A stretch of DNA of 64,000 bases from Microbacterium croceum (GTDB lineage Bacteria > Actinomycetota > Actinomycetes > Actinomycetales > Microbacteriaceae). Numbering within the stretch: position 1 is the stretch's first letter; each line of letters opens with the position of its first letter. A program made the translations under genes and the position numbers. Where the stretch lies: NCBI RefSeq assembly GCF_023091245.1, contig NZ_JAHWXN010000001.1, positions 2,604,001-2,668,000 on the forward strand, read 5' to 3'. Below are positions 24,427-32,428 of the stretch, piece by piece. Below the pieces are notes generated by a model that had not been told where the DNA came from, did not search any database, and worked only from the letters and a program-made list of their open reading frames with translations.

Positions 24427-24849
24427 TCACCGCACATCGCCGTCGAGGTAGAGCCAACGACGGTCCTCCCGCACGAAGCGGCTGCGCTCACGCAAGGACC
24501 CGCGGTCCTCGCCCTGCCGCCAGTACGCCTCGAACTCCACGACACCCTCATGGTCGAAGGGACCGCCGCCTTCACGGGCAAGGATCACCAGCCGTCGCCA
24601 TTCCAGATCGGGCTCGAGATCGAGCGTCTGCGGCCGCGTCGAAGGATGCCAGGTGGCCCTCAGATACTCGGCATCCGCCACCGCGAATGCCGTGTAACGC
24701 GAACGCATCAACCGCTCCGCGGTCGGCGCGGCAGCACCGCGCAGCAGTGGAGCGCAGCAGGCCCCGAACAGATCGCCCGAGTTGCAGGGGCAGCGCGCGG
24801 AGTCGTCCGGCGCCTCGTCATGTGCCGCAACGCGGCCCGTCGTCGTCAC
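24427..24849 (-). CDS. YchJ family protein
   Basis: This 140-residue protein belongs to the YchJ/UPF0225 family: an N-terminal SEC-C-like cysteine cluster (CPCNSGDLFGACCAPLL), then LMRSRYTAFAVADAEYLRATWHP and an NTF2-like fold ending in WLYLDGDV. The cysteines probably bind zinc; function is unknown. The GTG at 24849 is chosen because TACGCT (24856-24861, minus strand) sits exactly 6 nt before it, the leaderless spacing seen throughout this window. The same palindrome AGCGTACGCT lies upstream of the divergent aldo-keto reductase gene. Confidence 0.85.
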   Translation of the reverse strand: MTTTGRVAAHDEAPDDSARCPCNSGDLFGACCAPLLRGAAAPTAERLMRSRYTAFAVADAEYLRATWHPSTRPQTLDLEPDLEWRRLVILAREGGGPFDHEGVVEFEAYWRQGEDRGSLRERSRFVREDRRWLYLDGDVR

Positions 24850-24890
24850 CGCCCCAGCGTACGCTGAGGGCACACATCAGAAGGAGCATC

Positions 24891-25739
24891 GTGAGCACTC
24901 AGCCCGTCATCCCCTCGTTCACCGCGCACAACGGCTTCGCCCTGCCGGCGATCGGTCTGGGCACCTACGCCCTGAACGGCGATGCCGGAGCGGCAGCCGT
25001 CGCCGGTGCGATCGGCGCAGGATACCGGCTGATCGATTCCGCCTTCAACTACGAGAACGAGGGCTCCGTCGGGCGCGGCGTCGCCGAGTCCGACGTCGCC
25101 CGTGACGAGATCATCGTGACGACCAAGCTGCCCGGTCGCCACCATCCCTCCGAGAAGGCACGCACGAGCATCGAGGAGAGCCGTTCGCGACTCGGCCTCG
25201 ACGTCACAGATCTGCACCTGATCCACTGGCCGAACCCCAGCCAGGACGAGTATGTGCAGGCGTGGGCCGCGCTGGTCGACGCGCAGGCTCGCGGCGTCGT
25301 CCGGCAGATCGGCGTCTCGAACTTCCTGCCCGAGCACCTGGAGCGCATCGAGAAGGAGACCGGCGTGAGACCGGTCGTGAACCAGATCGAGGTCCACCCG
25401 TTCTTCCCGCAGGAGGAGCAGATCGCGTATCACCGCGAGCGCGGCATCCTCACCGAAGCGTGGAGCCCACTCGGACGAGCCCGTGCGCTCCTGGAGGAGC
25501 AGGCGATCATCGAGATCGCCTCCGCGCACGACATCACCCCGGCGCAGACCGTGCTGGCCTGGCATGTCGCCCGCGGCACCGTCTCGATCCCGAAGGCCTC
25601 ATCGCTCGAGCACCAGGTCTCCAACCTGGCCGCTGCCGAAGTGGTGCTCGATGACGCGGAGGTCGCAGCGATCACCGCACTCGGCCGTGCGGACGGACGG
25701 CTGTTCGGCGCCGATCCCCGCACGCACGAGGAGTCCTGA
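24891..25739 (+). CDS. Aldo/keto reductase
   Basis: This 282-residue NADPH-dependent oxidoreductase has the AKR barrel and catalytic tetrad: Asp and Tyr in LIDSAFNYENE, Lys in VTTKLPGRHHP and His in DLHLIHWPNP. ISVSNF-type and IPKASS coenzyme motifs (QIGVSNFLPEHL, SIPKASS) are present, and it resembles AKR5-type enzymes such as 2,5-diketo-gluconate reductases. The substrate cannot be told. AAGGAG 5 nt before GTG 24891 fixes the start. It diverges from YchJ and converges on the MmyB-type regulator. Confidence 0.92.
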   Translation: MSTQPVIPSFTAHNGFALPAIGLGTYALNGDAGAAAVAGAIGAGYRLIDSAFNYENEGSVGRGVAESDVARDEIIVTTKLPGRHHPSEKARTSIEESRSRLGLDVTDLHLIHWPNPSQDEYVQAWAALVDAQARGVVRQIGVSNFLPEHLERIEKETGVRPVVNQIEVHPFFPQEEQIAYHRERGILTEAWSPLGRARALLEEQAIIEIASAHDITPAQTVLAWHVARGTVSIPKASSLEHQVSNLAAAEVVLDDAEVAAITALGRADGRLFGADPRTHEES

Positions 25740-25751
25740 GACGGGTCGCGC

Positions 25752-26588
25752 TCAGACGACCTGGGTGCCGATCACGCGGAGGAGCTCGAGCTTGCTCGCC
25801 GCTTCGCTGCCTGGGGCGGCGGTGAGGACGATGAGAGCCTGCGACTCGTCTTCCGTGAACAGCGACTGGCAGTCCACCTCGATCGCTCCGAGCTCGGGGT
25901 GGATCAGCACCTTGTGCTGCTCGAAGCGGCGCCCGACCTCGTGGATGCCCCAGAGCTCTGCGAACTCCGCACTGCGGTCGACGAGCTCCTTGGCGATGTC
26001 CGCCGCGCGGGAGCGGGTGCCGAGAACGCCGTGCGCCGCGCGCAAGGAGGCGACGAGCGCACGGCTCTGACGCGCGTGCGCCTCTTCGGGATACCGCCGA
26101 CGTTCCTCCTCCGGGCGCGCGAACCAGCGGTAGATGCCGCTGCGGTCGAGGCCGGTCAACGCACTCGCATCGCCGAGCAGGGCACGGGCGGTCTCGTTCT
26201 GCACCAGTACTTCATCGAGCACCGAGACCACGAAGGCGGGGGTATCGTGCAGACGGTCGAGCACACGAAGGATGCCGGGCCGCACGTAGTCGGTGGCACC
26301 CGCCCTGTCAGGGGCACTGTGACCGCAGACGCGGTAGAGGTAGTCGCGCTCGTCCGACGTCAATCGCAATGCCCGAGCGAGTGAAGCCAGAATCTGGGCG
26401 CTCGGCTGGGGACCACGTCGCTGCTCGAGGCGCGTGTAGTAGTCCGTCGACATCGCGGCCAGCTGCGCAACCTCCTCACGGCGCAACCCGACCGTACGTC
26501 GTCGTGCCCCTGGGCTCAGGCCTACGTCGGAGGGGCTCAGGGCCTCGCGCCGCCGTAGCAGGAACTCGGCCAGTGCATCTCGATCCAT
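25752..26588 (-). CDS. XRE-type regulator with MmyB-like ligand domain
   Basis: This 278-residue regulator has an N-terminal helix-turn-helix (RRRTVGLRREEVAQLAAMS, then YYTRLEQRRGPQPS) and a C-terminal MmyB-like ligand-binding domain (about 105-270, ending in a PGSEAASKLELLRVIG pattern). Members commonly repress a neighbouring oxidoreductase gene, and here it faces an SDR gene. GATACT (26595-26600, minus strand) lies 6 nt before the ATG, consistent with a leaderless message. A 25-bp palindrome between the two genes is the likely operator. The ligand, perhaps a fatty acid as in MmyB structures, is inference. Confidence 0.9.
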   Translation of the reverse strand: MDRDALAEFLLRRREALSPSDVGLSPGARRRTVGLRREEVAQLAAMSTDYYTRLEQRRGPQPSAQILASLARALRLTSDERDYLYRVCGHSAPDRAGATDYVRPGILRVLDRLHDTPAFVVSVLDEVLVQNETARALLGDASALTGLDRSGIYRWFARPEEERRRYPEEAHARQSRALVASLRAAHGVLGTRSRAADIAKELVDRSAEFAELWGIHEVGRRFEQHKVLIHPELGAIEVDCQSLFTEDESQALIVLTAAPGSEAASKLELLRVIGTQVV

Positions 26589-26618
26589 CCCTGCAGTATC
26601 CCCCGCGCCGCCGACGGC

Positions 26619-26643
26619 ATCCAGGGACGGCCGGTCCCTGGAT
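26619..26643. promoter_or_regulatory. Perfect 25-bp palindrome, likely operator of the MmyB-type regulator
   Basis: ATCCAGGGAC (26619-26628) and GTCCCTGGAT (26634-26643) are exact inverted repeats around GGCCG. The site lies in the intergenic region between the regulator and the SDR gene, upstream of the -10-like GACAGT (26677-26682) of the latter. Confidence 0.7.
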
Positions 26644-26688
26644 CGACGCTCTCTGGAGCGATCCTGAGCCCCGCTGGACAGTGGTGTC

Positions 26689-27453
26689 ATGAACATCAGC
26701 GGAAACACCATCTTCATCCCCGGGGCGACCAGCGGCATCGGACTCGCCCTCGCTCACCGGCTTCACGCCAAAGGCAACACCGTGATCGTCGGCGGCCGGC
26801 GTACCACGCTGCTCGACGCGATCGCCGCGGAGGGGTCCGGCCTGCACACGGTGCAGATCGACACGACCGATGCCGTCAGCATCGCGACCGCCGCCCGGGT
26901 GGTGATCGACGCACATCCGGAGCTGAACGTGATCATCACCATGGCGGGCATCATGCGCGTCGAGGACTGGTCGACGCCGTCCGGTTTCCTGGAGACGGCG
27001 GAGCAGACCGTCACGACCAACGTGCTGGGGCCGATCCGGCTCATCGGCGCGTTCATCGAGCACCTGCGCAGCATGCCGGATGCCACGATCATGACCGTCT
27101 CCTCCGGCCTCGCCTTCACCCCGCTGCGCGCGACGCCGACGTACAACGCCAGCAAGGCTGCGATCCACATGCTGAGCGAATCGCTCCGTCTGCAGCTCGC
27201 CGGATCCAGCGTGAAGGTGGTCGAGCTCGAACCGCCGGCTGTGCGGACGTCGTTGATGCCGGGGCAGGAGGAGAGTGCGTTCGCGATGCCGCTCGACGAC
27301 TTCGTCAGCGAGGTCGTCGAGTTGATCGAGACACGCCCCGAGGCGACCGAGATCCAGGTCGAGAACGTCAAGTTCCTCCGATACGGAGAAGCCCGCGGCG
27401 ACTATGCGCAGGTGGTGGCGACACTGAACCACCTCGACCCGCACGGGAGATGA
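26689..27453 (+). CDS. Short-chain dehydrogenase/reductase, DltE-like
   Basis: This 254-residue SDR has the cofactor motif PGATSGIGLALA at residues 11-22, the NNAG-equivalent TMAGIM, the catalytic Ser in VSSGLAF and YxxxK in YNASK near 151-155. The sequence style (IFIPGATSGIGLALA, ELEPPAVRTSLMPGQ) matches the DltE-like group annotated COG3967. The substrate is unknown. GACAGT ends 6 nt before the ATG. It is probably controlled by the divergent MmyB-type regulator through the 25-bp palindrome. Confidence 0.9.
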   Translation: MNISGNTIFIPGATSGIGLALAHRLHAKGNTVIVGGRRTTLLDAIAAEGSGLHTVQIDTTDAVSIATAARVVIDAHPELNVIITMAGIMRVEDWSTPSGFLETAEQTVTTNVLGPIRLIGAFIEHLRSMPDATIMTVSSGLAFTPLRATPTYNASKAAIHMLSESLRLQLAGSSVKVVELEPPAVRTSLMPGQEESAFAMPLDDFVSEVVELIETRPEATEIQVENVKFLRYGEARGDYAQVVATLNHLDPHGR

Positions 27454-27478
27454 CCGCGCCTTCGGGCCCTGGTCGGAC

Positions 27479-28432
27479 TCAGCTGCGTAACGACGCGGCG
27501 ACACCGGCCAGGGCATCGGCGGAATGACGCAGGAGCCCGAGCTCCTCATCGGAGAAGGTCGTGTTCCGGATCGGGATGGCACCGGTCGCGCTGACGATCG
27601 ACGGCACCGAGAGAGCCACGCCGTCCAGGCCATGGAAGTCGCGCAGCACCGTGCTCACGGGCATCACGGCATGCTCGTCGCGCAGGATAGCTTCGACGAT
27701 GCGGGCGCTCGACAGGCCGATCGCGTAGTTCGTGGCACCCTTGCCCTGGATCACCTTGTAGGCGGCGTCGCGCACGTCGATGGCGATCGCGTCGAGCTCC
27801 TCCCGGCTGATCCGCGGGTACCCCGGCATCTCCCAGTCCAGGATCGGAACGGTCCCGATCGTGGCGCGCGACCACAACGGGAACTCGGTGTCGCCGTGCT
27901 CGCCGATGATGTGCGCATGCACACTCGCCGTCGACACGCCGGCACGCTCCGCGAGCTTCCACCGCAGCCGGGAAGTGTCGAGCACCGTTCCGGAGGCGAA
28001 GATCCGCTCGGGCGGAAGCCCGGTCTCCTCCTGGGCCAGCACCGTCAGCACGTCACAGGGATTCGTGACGATCACGTACACGGCGTTCGGCGCGACCTCG
28101 AGCAGCTGAGGCATCATCGTGCGGATGATGCCGGCATTGACCTCCGCGAGCTCAATGCGCGTCTGTCCAGGGCGCTGCTTCGCGCCGGCCGTGATCACGA
28201 CGACGTGCGAGCCGGCCACCACTGAGATGTCACTGCCGCCGACGATGTCGCTCGTTCCGGTGAACTGCGTGCCGTGGGCGAGGTCGAGCACCTCGGCCTC
28301 CACCTTCTCGGTCGCGATGTCGTAGAGCGCGACGTGTCGGGCGGAACCGCGGATGAGGGCGGCGTAGGCGACGCTGGATCCCACGCTCCCCGCGCCGACG
28401 ACGGTGAGCTTCGAGTTCTCGATGATCTCCAT
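27479..28432 (-). CDS. ldh: L-lactate dehydrogenase
   Basis: This cytoplasmic enzyme interconverts pyruvate and lactate with NAD(H). It has 317 residues, normal for bacterial LDH. Signatures are the NAD motif VVGAGSVGSSVAYA (11-24), the specificity loop AGAKQRPGQTR with Gln86, which favours lactate over malate, substrate Arg155 in DTSRLR, and catalytic His179 in GEHGDTEF. GAGACT (28439-28444, minus strand) lies 6 nt before the ATG, so it is probably leaderless. Malate dehydrogenase is excluded by Gln86. Confidence 0.94.
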   Translation of the reverse strand: MEIIENSKLTVVGAGSVGSSVAYAALIRGSARHVALYDIATEKVEAEVLDLAHGTQFTGTSDIVGGSDISVVAGSHVVVITAGAKQRPGQTRIELAEVNAGIIRTMMPQLLEVAPNAVYVIVTNPCDVLTVLAQEETGLPPERIFASGTVLDTSRLRWKLAERAGVSTASVHAHIIGEHGDTEFPLWSRATIGTVPILDWEMPGYPRISREELDAIAIDVRDAAYKVIQGKGATNYAIGLSSARIVEAILRDEHAVMPVSTVLRDFHGLDGVALSVPSIVSATGAIPIRNTTFSDEELGLLRHSADALAGVAASLRS

Positions 28433-28481
28433 GGCCACAGTCTCGCAGCAGCGCGCGCTCCGACTCCAGCGCGGCTCGGGA

Positions 28482-28727
28482 TCAGTCCGCGTCGGCGGCT
28501 CCTTCTTGCCGCCCATGGTCAACGCGCAATTCGGCATCGATCTCCATCGCAGAGACCTGGGAGTGATCTTCCTCCCCCGCCTCTATGCGCGCGGCGCGCT
28601 GCTCCAGCAGAGCGGCGGCCACGAGATTCGGTTCCGATTCCCCTCCGGCCGCGGCAGCGCGACGGAACTCATCGGCCGCCGTGCGGAGAACCTCCGCCTT
28701 GGCCGCGCGGATGTCGTCGTCGTGCAC
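28482..28727 (-). CDS. Small protein, paralogue of the gene at 21089-21316
   Basis: This 81-residue protein has no recognised family. It shares with the product of 21089-21316 the order EFR, a Gly/Glu-rich turn, AA-LL-RAARI-AGEEDHS-V. The N-terminus here is acidic (HDDDIRAAKAEVLRTAADEF). It is charged, probably alpha-helical, without membrane segment or cysteines. The GTG start at 28727 has AAGAGA close upstream but no ideal ribosome site. It lies 49 bp upstream of ldh on the same strand. Confidence 0.6.
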   Translation of the reverse strand: MHDDDIRAAKAEVLRTAADEFRRAAAAGGESEPNLVAAALLEQRAARIEAGEEDHSQVSAMEIDAELRVDHGRQEGAADAD

Positions 28728-29284
28728 TTCTCTTTACCAACTTCGTGTTCAGGGGGCGGGAGTACTTCATCGGATCCGGCCCCTGATCCACTTATCGTGC
28801 AGTTCACTTCATCACGCGCCACCGCGTCGACATCTCGCGACGGCACACCGATTAGCGCTCCGAGAATGGACGCGACCCCTCCGCCGCGCGCATCCCGAGC
28901 AGTTCGGAGTCGAGTCGATAACGGTTCTCCGCGTTCCGATCGCTCGTGAGCAGGAGAACACACGCAGAAACTCCGCGATTCGACAACGCTTCCCAGACAT
29001 GCAGCTACATGGCTTCGACCCTCTGTGCAGAGCCTCCGCAGAAAGAGCGTACGTCAAGAAAGTGTCGGAGACCAGCAAGAAGTTCGTCTTGAGGGCTCCT
29101 CGAGGGGGCGGAACCGGGGGCTTCCCAGCGGTTCCTCACCCGTTCCGCCGTCCCTGCCGTACTGCACACGGTTGCCCCTTGTGCGTCTCCGGTTTGAGCT
29201 TTCCGATGTTCGCGAGCGTCACGGTGCGGTCCTGACTGGCGCGGTCGAGCAGTTCGTCTCGCACAAGAGAATCGTCGCCGGCAT
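28728..29284. other. 557-bp region without a supported gene
   Basis: Open frames exist on both strands, but they show no family resemblance, biased composition or start signals. I see no tRNA, strong hairpin or long repeat. Codon-like GC periodicity appears weaker than in the neighbours, so it may be decayed sequence. Confidence 0.5.
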
Positions 29285-30001
29285 TCAGGCGACACCGCTC
29301 GTTCCCAGCAAGGTGCCGATGCCGAAGGTGACTCCCAGCGCGAGCGCCCCGCCGATCACCACACGGATGGTCGGCCTGATCGCGGGGTTCCCGCCGATTC
29401 TCGCGCTGATGAATCCGGTCAGTGCGAGAGCCACCAGCACCACCGCGAACGCGACCTGCACGCGGACTTCCGGAGGAGGCAACAGGATCGCCAGCAGCGG
29501 AAGCAGCGCCCCGAGGGCGAATGCCAGCGCCGACGAACCGGCCGCCGCCCACGGGCTGACGATGTGATCTTCGGTGATGCCCAGCTCCGCTTCGAGGTGC
29601 GCCGTCAGCGGATCGTGCGCGGTCAGTTCCTCCGCCACGAGCCGTGCAGTCTCCGGTCGGAGGCCTTTCGCCTCATATATCCCCGTCAGCTCGTCCAGCT
29701 CAGTCGCCGGGTCGGCAGCCAGCTCACCGCGCTCCTTCTCGATCAGCGCCTGCTGGCTGTCCCGCTGGCTGCTCACCGACACGTACTCCCCCAGCGCCAT
29801 CGAGATCGCACCGCCTACGAGTCCGGCCACGCCCGCCGCGAGCAACGGTGCGGAGTCGGTCGTCGCGCCGGCGACGCCCACCACGAGTGATGCGACCGAG
29901 ACGATGCCGTCGTTCGCACCCAGCACGCCCGCCCTGAGCCAGTTCAGCCGCCCGGCGAGATCACCACGATGCGGTTCTCCGGGATGTGTCGTCGATGTCA
30001 T
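29285..30001 (-). CDS. VIT1/CCC1 family metal transporter
   Basis: This 238-residue membrane protein belongs to the VIT1/CCC1 family, which moves Fe2+ or Mn2+ out of the cytoplasm. Five membrane segments are visible: LRAGVLGANDGIVSVASLVVG (conserved N-terminal helix with Asn-Asp-Gly), a second near 52-72 with MALGEYVSVSSQRD (metal-site helix), and three C-terminal ones (about 145-235). The cytoplasmic helical region (80-135) is Glu-rich, as in metal-binding members. Its start overlaps the DUF1003 gene by 4 bp (ATGA), so both belong to one operon. Confidence 0.9.
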   Translation of the reverse strand: MTSTTHPGEPHRGDLAGRLNWLRAGVLGANDGIVSVASLVVGVAGATTDSAPLLAAGVAGLVGGAISMALGEYVSVSSQRDSQQALIEKERGELAADPATELDELTGIYEAKGLRPETARLVAEELTAHDPLTAHLEAELGITEDHIVSPWAAAGSSALAFALGALLPLLAILLPPPEVRVQVAFAVVLVALALTGFISARIGGNPAIRPTIRVVIGGALALGVTFGIGTLLGTSGVA

Positions 30002-30426
30002 GAGCCCGCCCCTTCCTCTTGCGCCACGTGAGACGGAAGACCCACGCGAAGCTCCTGCAGCAGTGTCAGCTGCATCCTATTGATCTCCATCAGCTCCTCG
30101 ATCTCCTTCTTCGCCGCGAGGTTCGTCTCGTAGTCGTGCTGGGCGAGGGCCGCCGCGATGGCATCCTGCCGCTTCGCTGCGATCAGCAGGATCGCACCCT
30201 GGAGACCGGCAAGCATGCTGAGGAACAGGTTGAGCAGGATGTACGGATACGGATCCCACTTCACCGCGGTGATGTTGATCGCGGCCCACGCGACCATGAA
30301 CAGCACGAACCCGCCGATGAACAACCACGAGCCCATGCCGTTTCGGAGCCGGTCAGCCGCCCGCTCGCCGCGCGTGAGCTGCTCTGCCTGTGCGGAATGC
30401 CAGTTCGTGAGAGGTCGGGTCGTCAT
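29998..30426 (-). CDS. DUF1003 membrane protein
   Basis: This 142-residue protein matches DUF1003: a basic N-terminal part (GERAADRLRNGMGSW), two membrane helices (about 33-52 and 62-88, with WDPYPYILLNLFLSMLAGLQGAI split between loop and helix) and a helical C-terminus (KKEIEELMEINRMQ). TACTCT (30433-30438, minus strand) ends 6 nt before ATG 30426, indicating a leaderless start; the frame is open further upstream. It is translationally coupled to the VIT1-type transporter. Function unknown, perhaps an accessory membrane subunit. Confidence 0.87.
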   Translation of the reverse strand: MTTRPLTNWHSAQAEQLTRGERAADRLRNGMGSWLFIGGFVLFMVAWAAINITAVKWDPYPYILLNLFLSMLAGLQGAILLIAAKRQDAIAAALAQHDYETNLAAKKEIEELMEINRMQLTLLQELRVGLPSHVAQEEGAGS

Positions 30427-30533
30427 CGGCCCAGAGTACGCCCGGGCCCTCATCCGGCATCGCTGCGGAAGCCTACCCAACATCAACCCGTGGGTGGTGG
30501 TCAGCGGTCCGGACCGTTTCTACCGTTGACAAC

Positions 30534-31265
30534 ATGGCGAGAATCAGCGCTCAAGGGCCTGCGCAGGCGCAGACCGACATCACGCGCATAGCTGCCGCCG
30601 ACGTGTCGCATCGCTACGGGGCGACCGTCGCGCTGGCGGACGTCGCACTCTCGATCCGGGACGGAGAGTCGGTGGCGATCATGGGACCGTCCGGATCAGG
30701 AAAGAGCACGCTGCTTCACATCCTCGCCGGGATCGTTCGTCCCGACGCCGGCACGGTGATGCTGCGCACATCACGAGGCACCGTGGACGTCGCGACGATG
30801 AAGGATCGCGAGCGGTCCGCGCTGAGGTTGACGGAGTTCGGCTTCGTCTTCCAACAGGGGATGCTCATTCCGGAGCTGACGGCTGCCGAGAACGTCGCTC
30901 TGCCGTTGCTGTTGAACGGCGCGCGCAGGGCGGAAGCCGCTCACACCGCCGAGAACCTCCTCGACGAGCTGGGACTTCACGGGATCAGCGGGCGACGGAT
31001 CGGGCAGCTCTCCGGTGGGCAGGCGCAGCGTGTGGCCATCGCGAGAGCGCGGGCGACCCAGGCGCAGGTGATCTTCGCTGACGAGCCGACCGGCGCGCTC
31101 GATTCACGCACGGCAACCGACGTTCTCGGCGCGCTTCTCGCCGCCACCGCGGAGCGCGGGCGCTCGTTGGTCGTGGGGACGCACGACGAGCGCGTGGCAG
31201 CGCGGTGCGATCGGGTGGTCCGTCTGCGCGACGGACGGATCGACAGTGACGAGGCGCCCCGATGA
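30534..31265 (+). CDS. ABC transporter ATP-binding protein, LolD/MacB type
   Basis: This 243-residue ATPase has Walker A GPSGSGKST, the Q-loop FVFQQGMLIPE, the signature LSGGQAQRVAIARA, Walker B VIFADEPTGALD and the H-loop VVGTHD. The sequence resembles the ATPases that partner FtsX-like permeases in peptide or antibiotic export. TACCGT (30521-30526) ends 7 nt before the ATG. It overlaps the next gene by 4 bp (ATGA). Because the permease partner downstream is truncated and fused, this ATPase may have lost its normal partner. Confidence 0.93.
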   Translation: MARISAQGPAQAQTDITRIAAADVSHRYGATVALADVALSIRDGESVAIMGPSGSGKSTLLHILAGIVRPDAGTVMLRTSRGTVDVATMKDRERSALRLTEFGFVFQQGMLIPELTAAENVALPLLLNGARRAEAAHTAENLLDELGLHGISGRRIGQLSGGQAQRVAIARARATQAQVIFADEPTGALDSRTATDVLGALLAATAERGRSLVVGTHDERVAARCDRVVRLRDGRIDSDEAPR

Positions 31266-32428
31266 GGTGGCAGGTGCTCTCGGTGCTTCTTCGCCCCCCA
31301 TCCGGCGATGCGTCCACGCTGGTGCTGCCCGTCGTCGCGTCCGCGATGGTCGGGACGGTGACGTACTTCGCGGTGGCGTTGGCCAGACTGTTCTGGGTCG
31401 CGCCCGACGACGGTTTCGGGCAGTACAAGATCCTCGCAGCAGGCCTTCTGGCCGTGCTCGTGGTGCCGGCGGCGACCGTGGGAACCTCGGCGGCCCGGCT
31501 CTCCGTGCGCCGCAGGGAAGACCGGCTGGCGGTGCTCCGTCTGCTCGGCGCATCATCGGGGTGGGTGCGCGGCGTCACCATGATCGAAGCCTCGCTGTTG
31601 GCTCTGGTGGGGGCGATCACGGGGCTTCTCGGATACGCAGCACTGGCCCCCGCCCTCACCTTCATCCCGGTCGCGGGGAGGTCCGCTCCGCTGGCGGAGA
31701 TATGGCTTCCGGTGTGGGGGCTCTGCCTGTTGCTCGTCGCGCTGACAGGCGTGTCCACGTTCAGCGCCGCGGCCGGGCTACGCCGAGTGATCGTCTCGCC
31801 GCTGGGTGTCCGGATGCGGGTGAACGCTCCCCGGCTGCATCGGGTCCGGCTTCTCGTGGGCGTCGCGATCCTCGTCGGGGGGATCATCCTGCTGCAGCTG
31901 CCGTCCGCGAGCTGGGGCGCTGTCGGGATCACCGTGGCGATCGTGGTCGTGCTGGTGGCGGTGATGGCCGCGCTGAACATCGTCGGGCCGTTCCTGACCG
32001 GAGTGGTCGCGCGGCGACGGCTCGCTCGTGTCAGGAACGCTGAGGGCCTGATCGCCGCGCGCAGCGTGCTCGAGTCGCCCGTGATCCGCGTCGGCACGGC
32101 GATCCCGGACGACCCGACGCTGAGCACCACGATCTACCGCATCACCCAGGAAGCTCTCACGAATGCCCTGCGATACGCCGCAGGAGCAACCCGGGTCGAC
32201 GTGCGGATCGAGTCCGACGGGACCGCGGTCTCGCTGACGGTCACCGACGACGGACACGCGACAGCCGCGGATGCACCGCCCCAGGGCAGCGGCAGAGGGT
32301 TGCAGGGCATCGCTGAACGCGCAGCCGCGTTCGCGGGAGCCGCCAGCAGCGGACCGCTCCCCGCCGGCGGGTGGCGCACCACGGCGACCCTGCGGCTCGA
32401 CGACGAAAGCGAGACGGATCCCTCATGA
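31262..32428 (+). CDS. In-frame fusion: truncated ABC permease with histidine-kinase ATPase domain
   Basis: Residues 1-272 are the N-terminal part of an FtsX-like ABC permease, with hydrophobic segments near 20-45, 60-82, 106-132, 148-170, 200-218 and 226-250 and the permease phrase LAVLRLLGASSGWVRGVTMIE. From about residue 275 the sequence switches, without stop or frameshift, to the C-terminal ATPase of a NarL-type histidine kinase: N box YRITQEALTNALRYA, G1 VTDDGHA, G2 GSGRGLQGIAERA. The dimerisation/phospho-acceptor domain (HisKA_3) and the kinase sensor are missing, and so is the C-terminal part of the permease. The junction lies near 32078-32100. It looks like a deletion between neighbouring permease and kinase genes; assembly error is the alternative. 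Confidence 0.85.
   Translation: MRWQVLSVLLRPPSGDASTLVLPVVASAMVGTVTYFAVALARLFWVAPDDGFGQYKILAAGLLAVLVVPAATVGTSAARLSVRRREDRLAVLRLLGASSGWVRGVTMIEASLLALVGAITGLLGYAALAPALTFIPVAGRSAPLAEIWLPVWGLCLLLVALTGVSTFSAAAGLRRVIVSPLGVRMRVNAPRLHRVRLLVGVAILVGGIILLQLPSASWGAVGITVAIVVVLVAVMAALNIVGPFLTGVVARRRLARVRNAEGLIAARSVLESPVIRVGTAIPDDPTLSTTIYRITQEALTNALRYAAGATRVDVRIESDGTAVSLTVTDDGHATAADAPPQGSGRGLQGIAERAAAFAGAASSGPLPAGGWRTTATLRLDDESETDPS

Noticed and set aside
24856..24865. Palindrome AGCGTACGCT as a regulator operator
   Set aside because: It is better explained as the -10 box of the leaderless YchJ gene (TACGCT on the minus strand) with a chance mirror; no further half-sites surround it.
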